NCBI RefSeq assembly: GCF_017640745.1
Contig: NZ_JAEPQA010000002.1
Location: 225,420 to 289,419 of the forward strand
Source: Nisaea sp.
GTDB taxonomy: Bacteria; Pseudomonadota; Alphaproteobacteria; Thalassobaculales; Thalassobaculaceae
Length of the DNA stretch: 64,000 nt
Direction of reading: 5' to 3'
Under the pieces are notes generated by a model that did no database searches, was not told the DNA's origin, and saw nothing but the letters and a program-made list of their open reading frames with translations. Position numbers and translations under genes: made by a program. Numbering within the stretch: the stretch's first letter is position 1; each line of letters opens with the position of its first letter. Of the stretch, positions 1-9,680 are shown one piece after another.

Positions 1-937
1 GGTTCATCGCATTCATCGCCACGGTGAGCGGTACCCAGTGATCGATCAGCTCCTGCACGTTCTCGACGTGGAAAGGATTCTCGAGCTGAATCAGCCGCGG
101 CTCGTCGGCACGGAGCGGCTGCGGGTTGATCCCGTAGGCGTAGGCGGTCTCTAGCCCGTCGACCATGTGGAAATAGTGTGCCCAGGTCTCGGCGAAATCC
201 TCCCACGGATGCGCCGCCGCGTAGGCGCTCACATAGGAGATTTGCCACCCGGGCATCGGGCCGTGTGCGTAATGGGCCTTCAGCGCTTCCGCATAGTCGC
301 CGCTTTCGTCTCCGAAACAGGCGCGGAATGCCTCGGTCGCGGGCTTTTGCGCGATCAGCTTGTCCCAGTAATAGTGTCCGAGCTCATGCCGGAAATGCCC
401 CAGCACAGTTCGGTAGGGCTCGCCCATCTCGGTCCGTATCTTCTCGCGTTCGGCATCGTCGGCCTCTGCGATATTGATCGTGATGCGGCCGTTGGCATGG
501 CCTGTCATCACCCGCTCGATCGCGCCGTCCGGGCCGATCTCGTCGCTGAGAAACGCGAAATGCAATCCGCCCGACGTCCCGTCGGGGCCACTCTCCAGCG
601 GCAGCTTGAATTTTATCATCGCGTAGAACAGCCGCCGCTTTGAGCGTTCGAGCCGGGCCCACCGGGAGACATTGGTCTCGACCGAGATATCAGGGATCAA
701 GGTCGTGTGTCGGCAGCTCAGGCACAGCGCGTGAGCGTCGCTCTCGCAGAGCCAGTTGCAGCCGATCAGATCGCGGTTTGCGCAAGCTTTGGGTGCGGAC
801 GTGCCGCTTTGGTCCATGGCAAATGCCAGAATACGGTCCTCCGGCGGCATATATCCGAGCAGTGCGGAACACCATACGCATTGGCTGTTGCCGAAATGGA
901 CTTCATTCCCGCAGTTGGGACACAGAAAACGGCGCAA
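1..937 (-). CDS. putative zinc-binding metallopeptidase with N-terminal zinc ribbons (C-terminus outside window)
   Basis: Reading frame on the minus strand, open to the left edge, about 312 codons visible. It opens LRRFLCPNCGNEVHFGN with CPNC and CVWC pairs (residues 6-23), a second Cys-rich patch near residues 50-75 (CNWLC, CLSC), and then a zincin-type motif HELGHYYW followed by a conserved helix around HPWEDFAETWAHYFH. This order matches the zinc-ribbon plus Peptidase_Mx family (formerly DUF2248), a cytoplasmic protein of unknown substrate. A TGA stop lies two codons upstream of the TTG codon at 937 in the same frame, and a GGAGAG sits about 10 nt before it, so TTG is the best start. The remaining C-terminal residues lie beyond base 1. 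The HExxH-type metal site is intact. Family assignment is good; biological role is unknown. Confidence 0.8.
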   Translation of the reverse strand, partial: MRRFLCPNCGNEVHFGNSQCVWCSALLGYMPPEDRILAFAMDQSGTSAPKACANRDLIGCNWLCESDAHALCLSCRHTTLIPDISVETNVSRWARLERSKRRLFYAMIKFKLPLESGPDGTSGGLHFAFLSDEIGPDGAIERVMTGHANGRITINIAEADDAEREKIRTEMGEPYRTVLGHFRHELGHYYWDKLIAQKPATEAFRACFGDESGDYAEALKAHYAHGPMPGWQISYVSAYAAAHPWEDFAETWAHYFHMVDGLETAYAYGINPQPLRADEPRLIQLENPFHVENVQELIDHWVPLTVAMNAMN

Positions 938-1144
938 TGTGGTTCATCTCTCCGCAGCGGCGGATATCTCTCCCAACCGCGATTGCTTGATATGTGCGCT
1001 GACGCGCGAGGATAATTCTCTGGGTTGGTTTCGGGACAATGCAAGTCTGTTCGGCGATGTGCCGGTCAGGGCATGCTATTTACCAATCGACGGCAAACCG
1101 CAGCAAGAAGTCGCTCCCGGCGGAATTCCGGGAGCGGATAAAGT

Positions 1145-2320
1145 CTATCCGGTCGAAGCCGCACTGGAGTTGTTCGCCAGCCATGTGCGGAGGTCCTCGA
1201 TCGGCATCGGTCTTCCAATCCAGTAGCCCTGTCCCTCGTCGCAACCGATAGCGCGGATCGCATCCAGCGTCTCTTCGTCTTCGACGCCCTCTGCGATAAC
1301 GGTCATTCCGAGATTGTGCCCGAGCGTTGTCGAGATCTCGACAACGGCCCTGTATTCGGCATTTTTCACGAGGTTTCGCACGAACTTCTGGTCGATCTTG
1401 AGTTCGGAAAAGGGGATCCGGACGAGTTGCTCCATGGAAGAGTAGCCGATTCCGAAATCGTCGATCGAGAGCTCGAAGCCTCTCATCCTGAGCCGGGTCA
1501 GGATATCCAGCGACACGGCGAGGTCCGACATCACCGCTGTTTCCGTGATCTCGAGGACGATCTGGCGGGGCTCTATGCCATGCATCCTGACGTAGCGGTC
1601 GAGCCTGTCCGGAAAATCTATGTCGAAGATCGAGTTGGCCGAGAGGTTGATCGCGACGTGCATTGTCCCGTTCACCCTATGGAGTTCCGGCATATCCCGG
1701 CAGACACGGCGTATAACGAATTCGGTCACCGGGCCGATCAGTTCGCTGGTCTCGATGATCGGCATGAATACGGACGGGGACAGAACGCCGTGCTCGGGAT
1801 GCCGCCACCTCAGCAAGGCTTCGATACCAATGAGTTGGCCGCCGTTGAGTGCGATCTGCGGCTGATAGACAAGAAAAAAAGCTTCGCGGTCCAGTGCTTC
1901 GCGGATTTCGTCGATGGAGGTGACGATGCGGCGGGCGCTACCGGCCGGTTTTCTCTGTCCGAAATTCGCGATTGCGCCGGCGATCTCGTCAATGCCGATC
2001 GGCTTTTCCAGCACGGCGAGAACCTCGATGCCGTGCTCCTCGGCAAGTTCCCGTGCGGAATTCAGGATCGTGGCATTGTGCCCGCTCATCAAAACGACAG
2101 CGGCTCTTGATTTATTGTCGCTCAGGAACCGGATGACCTCGATCCCATCCATGCCGGGCATGAACAGATCGAGAAAGATAATGTCGGTCTTTCTTGTGTA
2201 TTTGGCGCTGAACTCGGCATCTGAGGATGCGGTCTCAGCGTCGTGCCCGAGTTCGCGGGCTGCTTCCGCCACGAAATCGCCGAAATCGGCTTCGTCATCG
2301 ACGATCAGGAGCTGCAGCAC
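1145..2320 (-). CDS. response regulator with EAL c-di-GMP phosphodiesterase domain
   Basis: 391 residues. N-terminal receiver domain (about 1-120) with the acidic pair D8/D9, phosphoacceptor D51 in FLDLFMPGMDG and K in LEKPIG. The EAL domain (about 140-380) keeps the catalytic set: EALLRW, NLSANS, EITETA, DDFGIGYSS, LKIDQKFV and AEGVE, so it should hydrolyse c-di-GMP to pGpG. Its start overlaps the end of the upstream hybrid kinase by 26 nt, which implies translational coupling and that the kinase is the likely phosphodonor. No GGDEF domain, DNA-binding domain or membrane segment is present. About 207 nt with nothing distinctive separate it from the metallopeptidase downstream. Enzyme class is secure; partner kinase is inferred from overlap. 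Confidence 0.92.
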   Translation of the reverse strand: MLQLLIVDDEADFGDFVAEAARELGHDAETASSDAEFSAKYTRKTDIIFLDLFMPGMDGIEVIRFLSDNKSRAAVVLMSGHNATILNSARELAEEHGIEVLAVLEKPIGIDEIAGAIANFGQRKPAGSARRIVTSIDEIREALDREAFFLVYQPQIALNGGQLIGIEALLRWRHPEHGVLSPSVFMPIIETSELIGPVTEFVIRRVCRDMPELHRVNGTMHVAINLSANSIFDIDFPDRLDRYVRMHGIEPRQIVLEITETAVMSDLAVSLDILTRLRMRGFELSIDDFGIGYSSMEQLVRIPFSELKIDQKFVRNLVKNAEYRAVVEISTTLGHNLGMTVIAEGVEDEETLDAIRAIGCDEGQGYWIGRPMPIEDLRTWLANNSSAASTG

Positions 2321-4892
2321 GATACTTCCTTTCGTCGAGTTTGGCTCTTACCGAAGTTTTCAGCGCCGAGCTGCTGTACGGTTTGGGAAGGAGGTCGGAG
2401 CCCCATTTGACCAGGCTCCTCTTGTCGAAGAGCTGGCCGGAGAATCCCGAGGTCAGCAGGACCTTGATGCCTGGCCTGAGGACCTCTGCCGCCTTCGCTA
2501 GGGCGATGCCGTTGAGGCGGTCCGGCATGACGAGGTCGGAAAACAAGAGGTCGATCCGGGTGTCCGAGTTCAGGATCTCCAGCGCCTCGCGGACCGAATC
2601 CGTTTTCAAGACGGTGTAGCCGGCGTCCTGCAGAATATTGCTCGCGATTTCGGTCAGGGCCGCTTCGTCATCGACCACAAGAACGGTCTCGACGCCGCCG
2701 CGGATCTCCGGTGCCGACGTGCTTTGCAGTGCGGCCCGATGATCTGTGGTTTCCGTGTCGTCGACGGCCGGCAGGTAGATCCGGAACGTCGTCCCGTAAC
2801 CTTCTTCCGAGTACACGGCGATATGCCCGCCAGACCGCTTCACAAGGCCGTAGACCATCGCCAGGCCGAGCCCCGTTCCCTTCCCCTGAGCCTTGGTCGT
2901 GAAGAACGGCTCGAAAATCTTCTCGATTGTCGCTTTCGACATGCCGCTTCCGGAATCCGTCACCGAGATCTGGACATAGGAACCCGGTTCAAGTTCCAGA
3001 AGGACGAGATTGTCGACCTTACTCACGTCGACGCGGCCTGTTTCGAGAACAATACTTCCCCCGTCCGGCATGGCGTCGCGCGCATTCACGATCAGATTGA
3101 GCAATGCGTCCTCGAATTCGCTCTTGTTGGTTGTTGCAAATGGCAGGTTCGGGTCGAGCACGGTTTTGAGTTTGATGCGCGCGGTCAGGGATCGTGTGAG
3201 AAGGTCGTTCAGGTCGGTGATTGTCTGATTGATATCGACCGGGACCGGGACCAGCGTCTCTGGCGACTGCTGGGAGAAGTTCAGGAGCTGGCGGGTCAGG
3301 TTGACGCCGCGCTTCGCTGCGGTGATGGCTTTCCCCACCTGATCGTGAACTTTGCTGCCGGGCTCCATTTTGCGCTGCATCAGCTCGAGATTGCCGAGGA
3401 TGATTCCGAGCAGATTGTTGAAATCATGCGCAACACCGCCACTGAGCTGACCGATCGCCTCCAGCTTGCTCGCGCGGCGGAGCTGGGCCTCGAGCGTTTT
3501 CACCGTGCTGAGGTCGGTCAGGGCACCGATGAAGTGCCGGTTTCCATCGAGAGCAAGCTCGGAGACACCGAGATGGAGGGGAAATGTGGAGCCGTCCTTC
3601 CGCTGGCCACGGACCTCGCGGCCGATGCCGATGATTTTCCTGTGCCCTGTGGACAGAAAAGCCCCGATATATCCGTCATGGCGGGAGCGGTCCGGTTCGG
3701 GCATGAGCATCGAGACATTCTGCTCCGCCACCTCGTCGGCGGCGTAGCCGAACATTTCTTCCGCTTTCGGGTTGAAGAAGCTGATCCGTCCTTCGTTGTC
3801 GATCATGATGACGCCGACAGTCATGCTGTTGAAGGCGGTGCGGAGACGTACCTCTGCTTCGGCGAGCATCCTGTCGCGCTTCAGGATCGGGTCGACATTG
3901 CTGCCGGTCCCGCGATAACCCCTGAAATTTCCCTTACCGTCGAAGACCGGGACGCCGTTGATCGATACGGCGATCGGCGGACCGCTCAGTGTCCGCATCT
4001 CGTAGACAAAATTCCGGAACGGACGGTGCGCCTCCAATTCTGCCCGGAATTTCTGCCATTTCTCCGTTGTCGTGTCCTCAACGGTGAATTCCTCGCGGAC
4101 CCGTCCGACGATCCTTTCCTCGGCGATCGCCTCGTCAGGCCGGTTCTTGACTCCCAGACTGACGAAGCGAAAGTTTTCATCCTGCATCCAGAGCCAGTCC
4201 GAGGCCGAGTCCGCAAAATCCTGAAATTTCTGCTCTTCGGCTTTCAACGCGCCGATCACGACTGCGGTTTGCCGGTAGGTGAAGGTCGCTCCAAAGACCG
4301 CCACGAGGGCCGCAACCAGAAGCGTTGGTATCGCCGCCTGCAGGAAAGGCTGCTGCAGCTCGGTGACATGAATCTCGGCGGCCACGACCCAGTTCATGCC
4401 CTTGACCGGCGCATAGGCGACCAGAACTTCATGGCCGCTATGGGCCTTGGTCCGCATGGTTCCGGACTTCCCCGCCAGCCCGGCCAGAAAGGGGGCGGCA
4501 TAGGATGAGGTCTTCTTGATTACGTTCGGATGGTCCTGTTCGCTGCGGTTCAGCCGGTTCTGGTGAACGAGGACATACAGGGAGTCGTTTCCGCCATCCG
4601 CCACAAGCAGGATTTCGCCTGAACCGCCGAACCCGTCGGTCAATTCCATGGCGTTCCGAACCTGGCTCAGTGTGGCTCCGGTCGAGCCCTGGGGGTGGTC
4701 ATTCGCGCTATAGGCCCGATCGAACGCGCTGATCGACGAGATCAGCCCCGCTGTAACTGTCGCGAGCTCGTGCATCAGCTCGTCATCCTGCTTCAGGATG
4801 GCTCGGTGGGAGAAATAGAGCGCCGATGCCGTCGCGACGCAGGCGACGGCAACAAGAGCCAGCACAAGGCGGCTGATAATTCCGTGACGCAT
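2295..4892 (-). CDS. membrane hybrid sensor histidine kinase (Cache-like sensor, two PAS, HisKA, HATPase, REC)
   Basis: 865 residues. A membrane segment near residues 7-27 and another near 183-205 bracket a periplasmic region that resembles a Cache-type ligand domain (SGEILLVADGG; VKGMNWVVAAEI). Two PAS domains follow (about 215-335 and 345-460), then HisKA with phosphorylatable H489 in VAHDFNNLLG, an HATPase domain (NARDAMPDGG, DSGSGM, FEPFFTTK, GTGLGLAMVYG) and a C-terminal receiver with D786 in LLFSDLVMPD and K in LLPKPYS. Start ATG 4892 has GAGGG about 5 nt upstream. The 3' end overlaps the REC-EAL gene, so the two form a phosphorelay unit that probably lowers c-di-GMP in response to a periplasmic signal. 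The ligand cannot be read from sequence. Confidence 0.92.
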   Translation of the reverse strand: MRHGIISRLVLALVAVACVATASALYFSHRAILKQDDELMHELATVTAGLISSISAFDRAYSANDHPQGSTGATLSQVRNAMELTDGFGGSGEILLVADGGNDSLYVLVHQNRLNRSEQDHPNVIKKTSSYAAPFLAGLAGKSGTMRTKAHSGHEVLVAYAPVKGMNWVVAAEIHVTELQQPFLQAAIPTLLVAALVAVFGATFTYRQTAVVIGALKAEEQKFQDFADSASDWLWMQDENFRFVSLGVKNRPDEAIAEERIVGRVREEFTVEDTTTEKWQKFRAELEAHRPFRNFVYEMRTLSGPPIAVSINGVPVFDGKGNFRGYRGTGSNVDPILKRDRMLAEAEVRLRTAFNSMTVGVIMIDNEGRISFFNPKAEEMFGYAADEVAEQNVSMLMPEPDRSRHDGYIGAFLSTGHRKIIGIGREVRGQRKDGSTFPLHLGVSELALDGNRHFIGALTDLSTVKTLEAQLRRASKLEAIGQLSGGVAHDFNNLLGIILGNLELMQRKMEPGSKVHDQVGKAITAAKRGVNLTRQLLNFSQQSPETLVPVPVDINQTITDLNDLLTRSLTARIKLKTVLDPNLPFATTNKSEFEDALLNLIVNARDAMPDGGSIVLETGRVDVSKVDNLVLLELEPGSYVQISVTDSGSGMSKATIEKIFEPFFTTKAQGKGTGLGLAMVYGLVKRSGGHIAVYSEEGYGTTFRIYLPAVDDTETTDHRAALQSTSAPEIRGGVETVLVVDDEAALTEIASNILQDAGYTVLKTDSVREALEILNSDTRIDLLFSDLVMPDRLNGIALAKAAEVLRPGIKVLLTSGFSGQLFDKRSLVKWGSDLLPKPYSSSALKTSVRAKLDERKYRAAAPDRR

Positions 4893-5025
4893 GATCCCTC
4901 GGTCCCGATGCGTCCGGTCCCGAACTCCAGACTAGCGAATGATGATTAAAATATCCTTTGCATATTGGTTTTTGTGCATGCCGGATGGTGACGGTTGTCC
5001 GGAATCCTCAGTCTGGATAGTCGGG

Positions 5026-7116
5026 TTAGGTTCGGATCAATGCGTCCAGCATCACCACGCCGACGCCTTCTTCGCCAACGAGGACCGGGTTTGCTTCCGC
5101 TTCCTCTATGCGCGCGTGCCCGGCGAGCAGGGAGAGTGCGCTGACGGCGCTCGCAAGGGCTTCGAGGTCGCCTTTCGGTCGGCCGCGGAAACCGCGCATC
5201 AGCTCGAAGCCTTTGACTTCGCGTATCATCTTCCGCGCTTCCTCGACGCTCACCGGCGCAGGGCGTACCGCGCTGTCCCGGTAGATCTCGGTCATGACGC
5301 CGCCCATGGCGACCGTTACGACCGGGCCGGCGACCGGATCCCTCGAGAGGCCGATCAGGGCCTCGCCGAGACCTTTGGCGAGTTCCTGGATGAGGATGCC
5401 GGTGAGGCGGAAGCCGGGATGATAGCGCTCCGCCGAGGCCCGCATATCTTCAATTGCTGCCGTAAGCTCATCCTTGTCCGCTATTCCGACCTTGATCGCT
5501 CCGGCGTCCGTCTTGTGGGGCAGGTCCGGGGAAACGAGTTTAGCGACAACCGGAAAGGCGAAAGGCATGGCATCCGGTATCGGTGCGTCCGGATCCAGAA
5601 CGAGCTGCCCGGGCCCCTGCAGGCCGATGGCGCCAAAGATCCGGGCCGAGGTGACTTCGTCGGCCGTGCCGGGCGCGAGCGCATCGATCTGTGTCGAAGC
5701 GGATTGCGGCAAGCTCGCCTCCGGGGCCGTTGCCGGCTCCGCATCGCTCATCAGCATGGCAATGGTCTCGGCGCAGCTCTCCACTGTCCGGAAGGTTGGG
5801 ACGCCGCCGGCCTCGAGCAGGCGCATGCTGTCCGGGGCGTGCGGGAGGGGAAAGGCGAGCACGGGCGCCGCGCCCTCCGGTGCCGCGGCCACGGCGTCGA
5901 CGATCGGCTTCACCGCCAGTTCCGGGTCGAACTGAGCCGAGGAGCCGATGGCGACGATTAGCACACCGGTCTCTGGATCGCGGATCAGCGTCGAGACTGC
6001 TTCCTTCATCACCTCGTAGCGCGCGCCCGCCAGAGTCACGTCGACCAGTTTGCCGTGACCGCTCGGAATGCCGTGTTCCGCGAAATGTGCTTTCGTCGCG
6101 GCACTGGCGCCGGCGATCTCGACGCCGCGGGCGCTCAGCTGGTCGACCACCATGGCCCCGCCGCCGCCGGTCGTGGCGATGACGGTCGCGGTCTTCGGAC
6201 GGTTTGGCTGCAGGCGGGCCCTGGCGAGTGCGCCCGGCGCCTCCAGCAGGGTTTCGAGCTGTTCCGCTTTCCGGATGCCGATGCTGCGGAGGAGGGCATC
6301 GACAGCTTCGGCCGATCCCGTCAGCGCGCCGGTATGGGAGACGGAGAGCGCCTGGCCTTCTTCCGATTTGCCGATCATGTAGGCGACCACCGGCTTGCCT
6401 GCCGCGTGCGCCTTCGCGGCGAATGCGGCCAGAGCCTCCCGGTTCCGGACCGTCTCCATGAACAGCAGGAAGCCGTCGATTCCGTCGTGGTCGACCAGAA
6501 TTTCTCCGATCTCGCCGATCCCGGCCGCGGCCTCGTTGCCGACGGATACGAAGGTGGAGAAAGCGATATCGCGCGCCGCGCCCCGGCTGAGCAGGGTACC
6601 GATGACGCTGCCGCTCTGGGAGATCACCGCCAGCCGGCCGCGCCCGATCTCCGCCGCGCCGAAAGCGGCATTGGTGGTCGCGGCAAAGCCCGACGCCGTA
6701 TGCACCACTCCCATGGAGTTGGGGCCGATCAAGAGCATCCCGGCATCTTCCGCGATGCGGCGCACTTCCTGCTGCCTGCGTTCGCCCTTTTCCCCTGCCT
6801 CGGCGAAGCCGTCTGCGAGGATCGCAACGATTTTGACGCCTGCCGCCGCGCAGTCTTTCAGGGCCTCGATCGCAGGGTCTGCATCGAGCAGGATATACGC
6901 GAATTCAACCGGTTCCGGGATGGCTGAAACGGACGGCCAGGCCTTCTCGCCGAGCACCGTGTCGCGGGCCGGATTGACCGGATAAATCCGACCCGCATAG
7001 CCGTGCCGTTTCAGAAAGCGCATAGGCCGCGCCGTGAGTTTCGTCTCCGTATTCGAGGCGCCAACGATCGCGATGGAAGCCGGGGAAACAAGGGCGTCGA
7101 GCAGGGAGGCACGCAT
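5026..7116 (-). CDS. acyl-CoA synthetase, NDP-forming (acetate-CoA ligase ADP-forming family)
   Basis: 696 residues from ATG 7116. Single-chain fusion of CoA-binding domain (SPASIAIVGAS near the N-terminus), succinyl-CoA ligase-like domain with the phosphohistidine motif VSHTGALTG, and a C-terminal ATP-grasp_5 domain (LVSPDLPHKTDAGAIKVGI). Such enzymes interconvert acyl-CoA and carboxylate with NDP/NTP through a phosphoenzyme; substrate could be acetate, propionate or aromatic acids and is not determined here. The frame stays open upstream to a TTG at 7230, but those 38 residues are Pro/Arg-rich and precede the usual domain start, so ATG 7116 is preferred although its Shine-Dalgarno is poor. 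There is no GNAT domain, so it is not the Pat-type fusion. Monocistronic, divergent from the glycosyltransferase gene. Confidence 0.88.
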   Translation of the reverse strand: MRASLLDALVSPASIAIVGASNTETKLTARPMRFLKRHGYAGRIYPVNPARDTVLGEKAWPSVSAIPEPVEFAYILLDADPAIEALKDCAAAGVKIVAILADGFAEAGEKGERRQQEVRRIAEDAGMLLIGPNSMGVVHTASGFAATTNAAFGAAEIGRGRLAVISQSGSVIGTLLSRGAARDIAFSTFVSVGNEAAAGIGEIGEILVDHDGIDGFLLFMETVRNREALAAFAAKAHAAGKPVVAYMIGKSEEGQALSVSHTGALTGSAEAVDALLRSIGIRKAEQLETLLEAPGALARARLQPNRPKTATVIATTGGGGAMVVDQLSARGVEIAGASAATKAHFAEHGIPSGHGKLVDVTLAGARYEVMKEAVSTLIRDPETGVLIVAIGSSAQFDPELAVKPIVDAVAAAPEGAAPVLAFPLPHAPDSMRLLEAGGVPTFRTVESCAETIAMLMSDAEPATAPEASLPQSASTQIDALAPGTADEVTSARIFGAIGLQGPGQLVLDPDAPIPDAMPFAFPVVAKLVSPDLPHKTDAGAIKVGIADKDELTAAIEDMRASAERYHPGFRLTGILIQELAKGLGEALIGLSRDPVAGPVVTVAMGGVMTEIYRDSAVRPAPVSVEEARKMIREVKGFELMRGFRGRPKGDLEALASAVSALSLLAGHARIEEAEANPVLVGEEGVGVVMLDALIRT

Positions 7117-7240
7117 GGGGGGACGGTCCGTGTGAACTGGAATCGGGAAAGGCGGTCGGGTGGACGGATCATGCCGCGCGCCGAAGCGATCTGACAAGTC
7201 ATGCTCCCGCCAAGCAAAAAGCGTCTGCAATCTTCATCCC

Positions 7241-7274
7241 GGCACGGTAAAAGCTAGGGGTGCGGGACCGTGCC
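7241..7274. repeat. 7-bp inverted repeat in the divergent intergenic region
   Basis: GGCACGG (7241-7247) and CCGTGCC (7268-7274) are perfect complements separated by 20 nt. They lie 22 nt upstream of the GTG start of the O-GlcNAc transferase gene and upstream of the acyl-CoA synthetase. It could be a regulator half-site pair or a 5' UTR hairpin; the sequence alone does not decide. Confidence 0.35.
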
Positions 7275-7295
7275 TGAACGAAGGGACAATCACGA

Positions 7296-9680
7296 GTGGA
7301 TCTACAGGCGCTAGTAAACGACGCCTTCGCACGGCACCAGTCAGGCCGGCTCGACGAGGCGCTCCGTCTCTATCGTACGGTTCTCGCCATGCATCCGCCG
7401 ATCGCGCTCGTACTCTCGCTTGCCGGTGATGCAGCGACCACGTCCGGCGATGCCGCATCCGGCAGGGCCTTGCTGCGCCAGGCCCTCGCCCTGGAGCCGC
7501 GCAAGAGTTCGTTCCGCCAGCTCCTCGCTTTCGCGGAGGCCTCGCTCGGGAACATTGTTGCCGCCGAAGACAATTATGCCGCCGCCGTCGAGGTCGATCC
7601 CGGCAATCTCTCCGCAATGAGCGATTGGGCCAACCTGATCCGCGTCCGTCGACCGGAAAAGGCACGCGCCCTTTTGCGGAAATGCGTCCTGGCAGACCCC
7701 GGGAACGCGCCTCTGTTGAGGCATCTGGCCGAACTCACCGTGCGCGAAAGCTCGAAGTCTGGCCTGCGCATGCTATCCAAAGTGACGATCCTGATGCCGT
7801 CCGACGAGATCGCCTGGAAAAGGATGGGCCTGGTCGCACTCGTTGAACAGGCCGGCGGGGCTGCAATGCGGTCCCTCAAGAGAAGCCTTACCCTCGCGCC
7901 GGCGGACGCAGCGACCTATGCCAGGCTCGCGGACGCCGACGGGGAGGCGCAGAGCGCTTTGGAGCGCCTGAATATTCTCCGATGGGCTTTGACCCTCAAC
8001 CAGCGAAACGCGGATGCCTGGTTGTCGCTTTCGAACATCCTGCACAGCGAGGATCGCAAGGCGGAGGCCGGCCTTGGCTTCCGCCGGGCGATCCTTCTCC
8101 ACCCGGGTCACCCGATCGCCGTAGGCAACAGCCTTGTTCTGGCCGCGGAAACCCGAACCTCCGGCAGCGCCGAGATCCACACCGGTTACAGGCGGGCCCG
8201 CTGCATCAATCCGGTCCAGACCTCGACGCTCGTCAACTACGCCAAGTTTCTTATGGAGCAGGGCGCCCTTGGCGAAGCGATCGAGGCCGCACGCAGTGCG
8301 ATGGTCGCCGGGGACGCGCATCTGGACATGTTCATAGGACTCGCCAATGGACATCGCCAGTCCCGTCAGCACGCAGCGGCCGAGCTTTGTCTCAGGCGGG
8401 CGGCAACGGTTTTTCCCGATGCCGGAAATGTTCAATCCGGCCTGATCATGGGGCAAAACTACGAAACCGGCGTCAGCGCGGAGTCCCTCTATCGGCGGCA
8501 TAGGGACTGGGCCGAACGGTGTGCTCCTGCGGAAGAACCGCTGTCCTACGACGTCGATCTCCGGCCAGATCGCCAGATCCATCTCGGGTTTCTCTCCCCT
8601 GATCTGAAGCGCCATCCCGTCGGTTTTTTCATGATGCCGGTACTCAGGCATCTCGACCGCACGGGGTTCCGCGTTTCCATCTATTCGGATCTCGCCAAGG
8701 AAGATCTTTTCACCGAAGAATTGCGCCGCCATGCGGAGGCCTGGCACGACACGGGCCGCGTTCCGGATTCCGATCTGCGCCAGCGGATCATGGATGACCG
8801 CGTCGATATCCTCTTCGATCTGGCGGGACATTCGGCCGGCAACCGGATGCGGCTGTTCGCCCGGAGAGCAGCCCCTTTGCAGATGACCTGGATGGGGTAT
8901 GTCGGGACGACCGGATTGTCGACGATGGATTATCTCGTCACGGACCGGTTTCAGACCGCGCCGGGGACCGAGAGGTTCTATTCCGAGAAATGGCTGGTTC
9001 TCCCTGACGATTACATCTGCTTCTTTCCCTCGCCCACCGCTCCGCCCGTGGCTCCCGCGCCGGCGCTGGTGAATGGATATGTGACTTTCGGAAGCTTCAA
9101 CAATCCGGCGAAATTAACGGATGAAACGCTGGCGCTCTGGTGCGACGTGCTGAAGGCTGTTCCGGGCGCCCGGCTGCTGCTGTCATACCGCGGCTTCGAC
9201 GATCCGGGCATCCAGGCCGGTATCCGCGGATTTCTCGCCGCCCGGGGGATCTCGCCGGAGTTGGTTTCCTTCGAGACTAACCGGTTCCACGAGGAATTTC
9301 TCGGCGGTTACGGCGAGATCGATATCGCACTCGACACGCTGCCCTATTCCGGCGGCCTGACGACCTGCGAGGCGCTCTGGATGGGAGTTCCGGTCGTAAC
9401 CCTGGCCACGCAGGATCATTTCGCAGGCCGGCATTCTCTCAGTCATTTGAGCAACGCCGGATTCTCGAGCTGGGCCGTCCGTAGCCGGGAGGATTTCGTC
9501 GGGCTGTCGAAGGCCCTTGCTTCCGATCACGGCCGCCTGGGGCAGATCCGCCAATCTCTGCGCAACGCGGTCGCCGCATCCCCGCTCTGCGATCGTCAGC
9601 GCTATGCGCGCAATGTCGAGATGCGGCTGAAAGACGCCTGGGCGGATTTTTGTGCTGCAACTGCACGCGTGGCTCGTTAA
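7296..9680 (+). CDS. TPR-domain O-linked N-acetylglucosamine transferase family protein (GT41-like)
   Basis: 794 residues. GTG start at 7296 with AAGGGA about 9 nt upstream. Residues 1 to about 370 form tetratricopeptide-like helical repeats; residues about 425-794 form the GT41 (SPINDLY/OGT) catalytic region. The catalytic-type His is H440 in LKRHPVGFF and the UDP-contacting Lys is K606 in FNNPAKLT, followed by DTLPYSGGLTTCEALWMGVP and AGRHSLS, all in the family order. The protein probably transfers GlcNAc or a related sugar to Ser/Thr of cytoplasmic proteins or flagellin. There is no signal peptide or membrane segment. It stands between c-di-GMP signalling genes, which may point to motility or surface glycosylation, but no flagellin gene is present here. 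Confidence 0.88.
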   Translation: MDLQALVNDAFARHQSGRLDEALRLYRTVLAMHPPIALVLSLAGDAATTSGDAASGRALLRQALALEPRKSSFRQLLAFAEASLGNIVAAEDNYAAAVEVDPGNLSAMSDWANLIRVRRPEKARALLRKCVLADPGNAPLLRHLAELTVRESSKSGLRMLSKVTILMPSDEIAWKRMGLVALVEQAGGAAMRSLKRSLTLAPADAATYARLADADGEAQSALERLNILRWALTLNQRNADAWLSLSNILHSEDRKAEAGLGFRRAILLHPGHPIAVGNSLVLAAETRTSGSAEIHTGYRRARCINPVQTSTLVNYAKFLMEQGALGEAIEAARSAMVAGDAHLDMFIGLANGHRQSRQHAAAELCLRRAATVFPDAGNVQSGLIMGQNYETGVSAESLYRRHRDWAERCAPAEEPLSYDVDLRPDRQIHLGFLSPDLKRHPVGFFMMPVLRHLDRTGFRVSIYSDLAKEDLFTEELRRHAEAWHDTGRVPDSDLRQRIMDDRVDILFDLAGHSAGNRMRLFARRAAPLQMTWMGYVGTTGLSTMDYLVTDRFQTAPGTERFYSEKWLVLPDDYICFFPSPTAPPVAPAPALVNGYVTFGSFNNPAKLTDETLALWCDVLKAVPGARLLLSYRGFDDPGIQAGIRGFLAARGISPELVSFETNRFHEEFLGGYGEIDIALDTLPYSGGLTTCEALWMGVPVVTLATQDHFAGRHSLSHLSNAGFSSWAVRSREDFVGLSKALASDHGRLGQIRQSLRNAVAASPLCDRQRYARNVEMRLKDAWADFCAATARVAR

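Noticed and set aside
2724..4508. 594-codon plus-strand frame opposite the hybrid kinase
   Set aside because: No domain or motif, and the minus-strand kinase explains the region fully.
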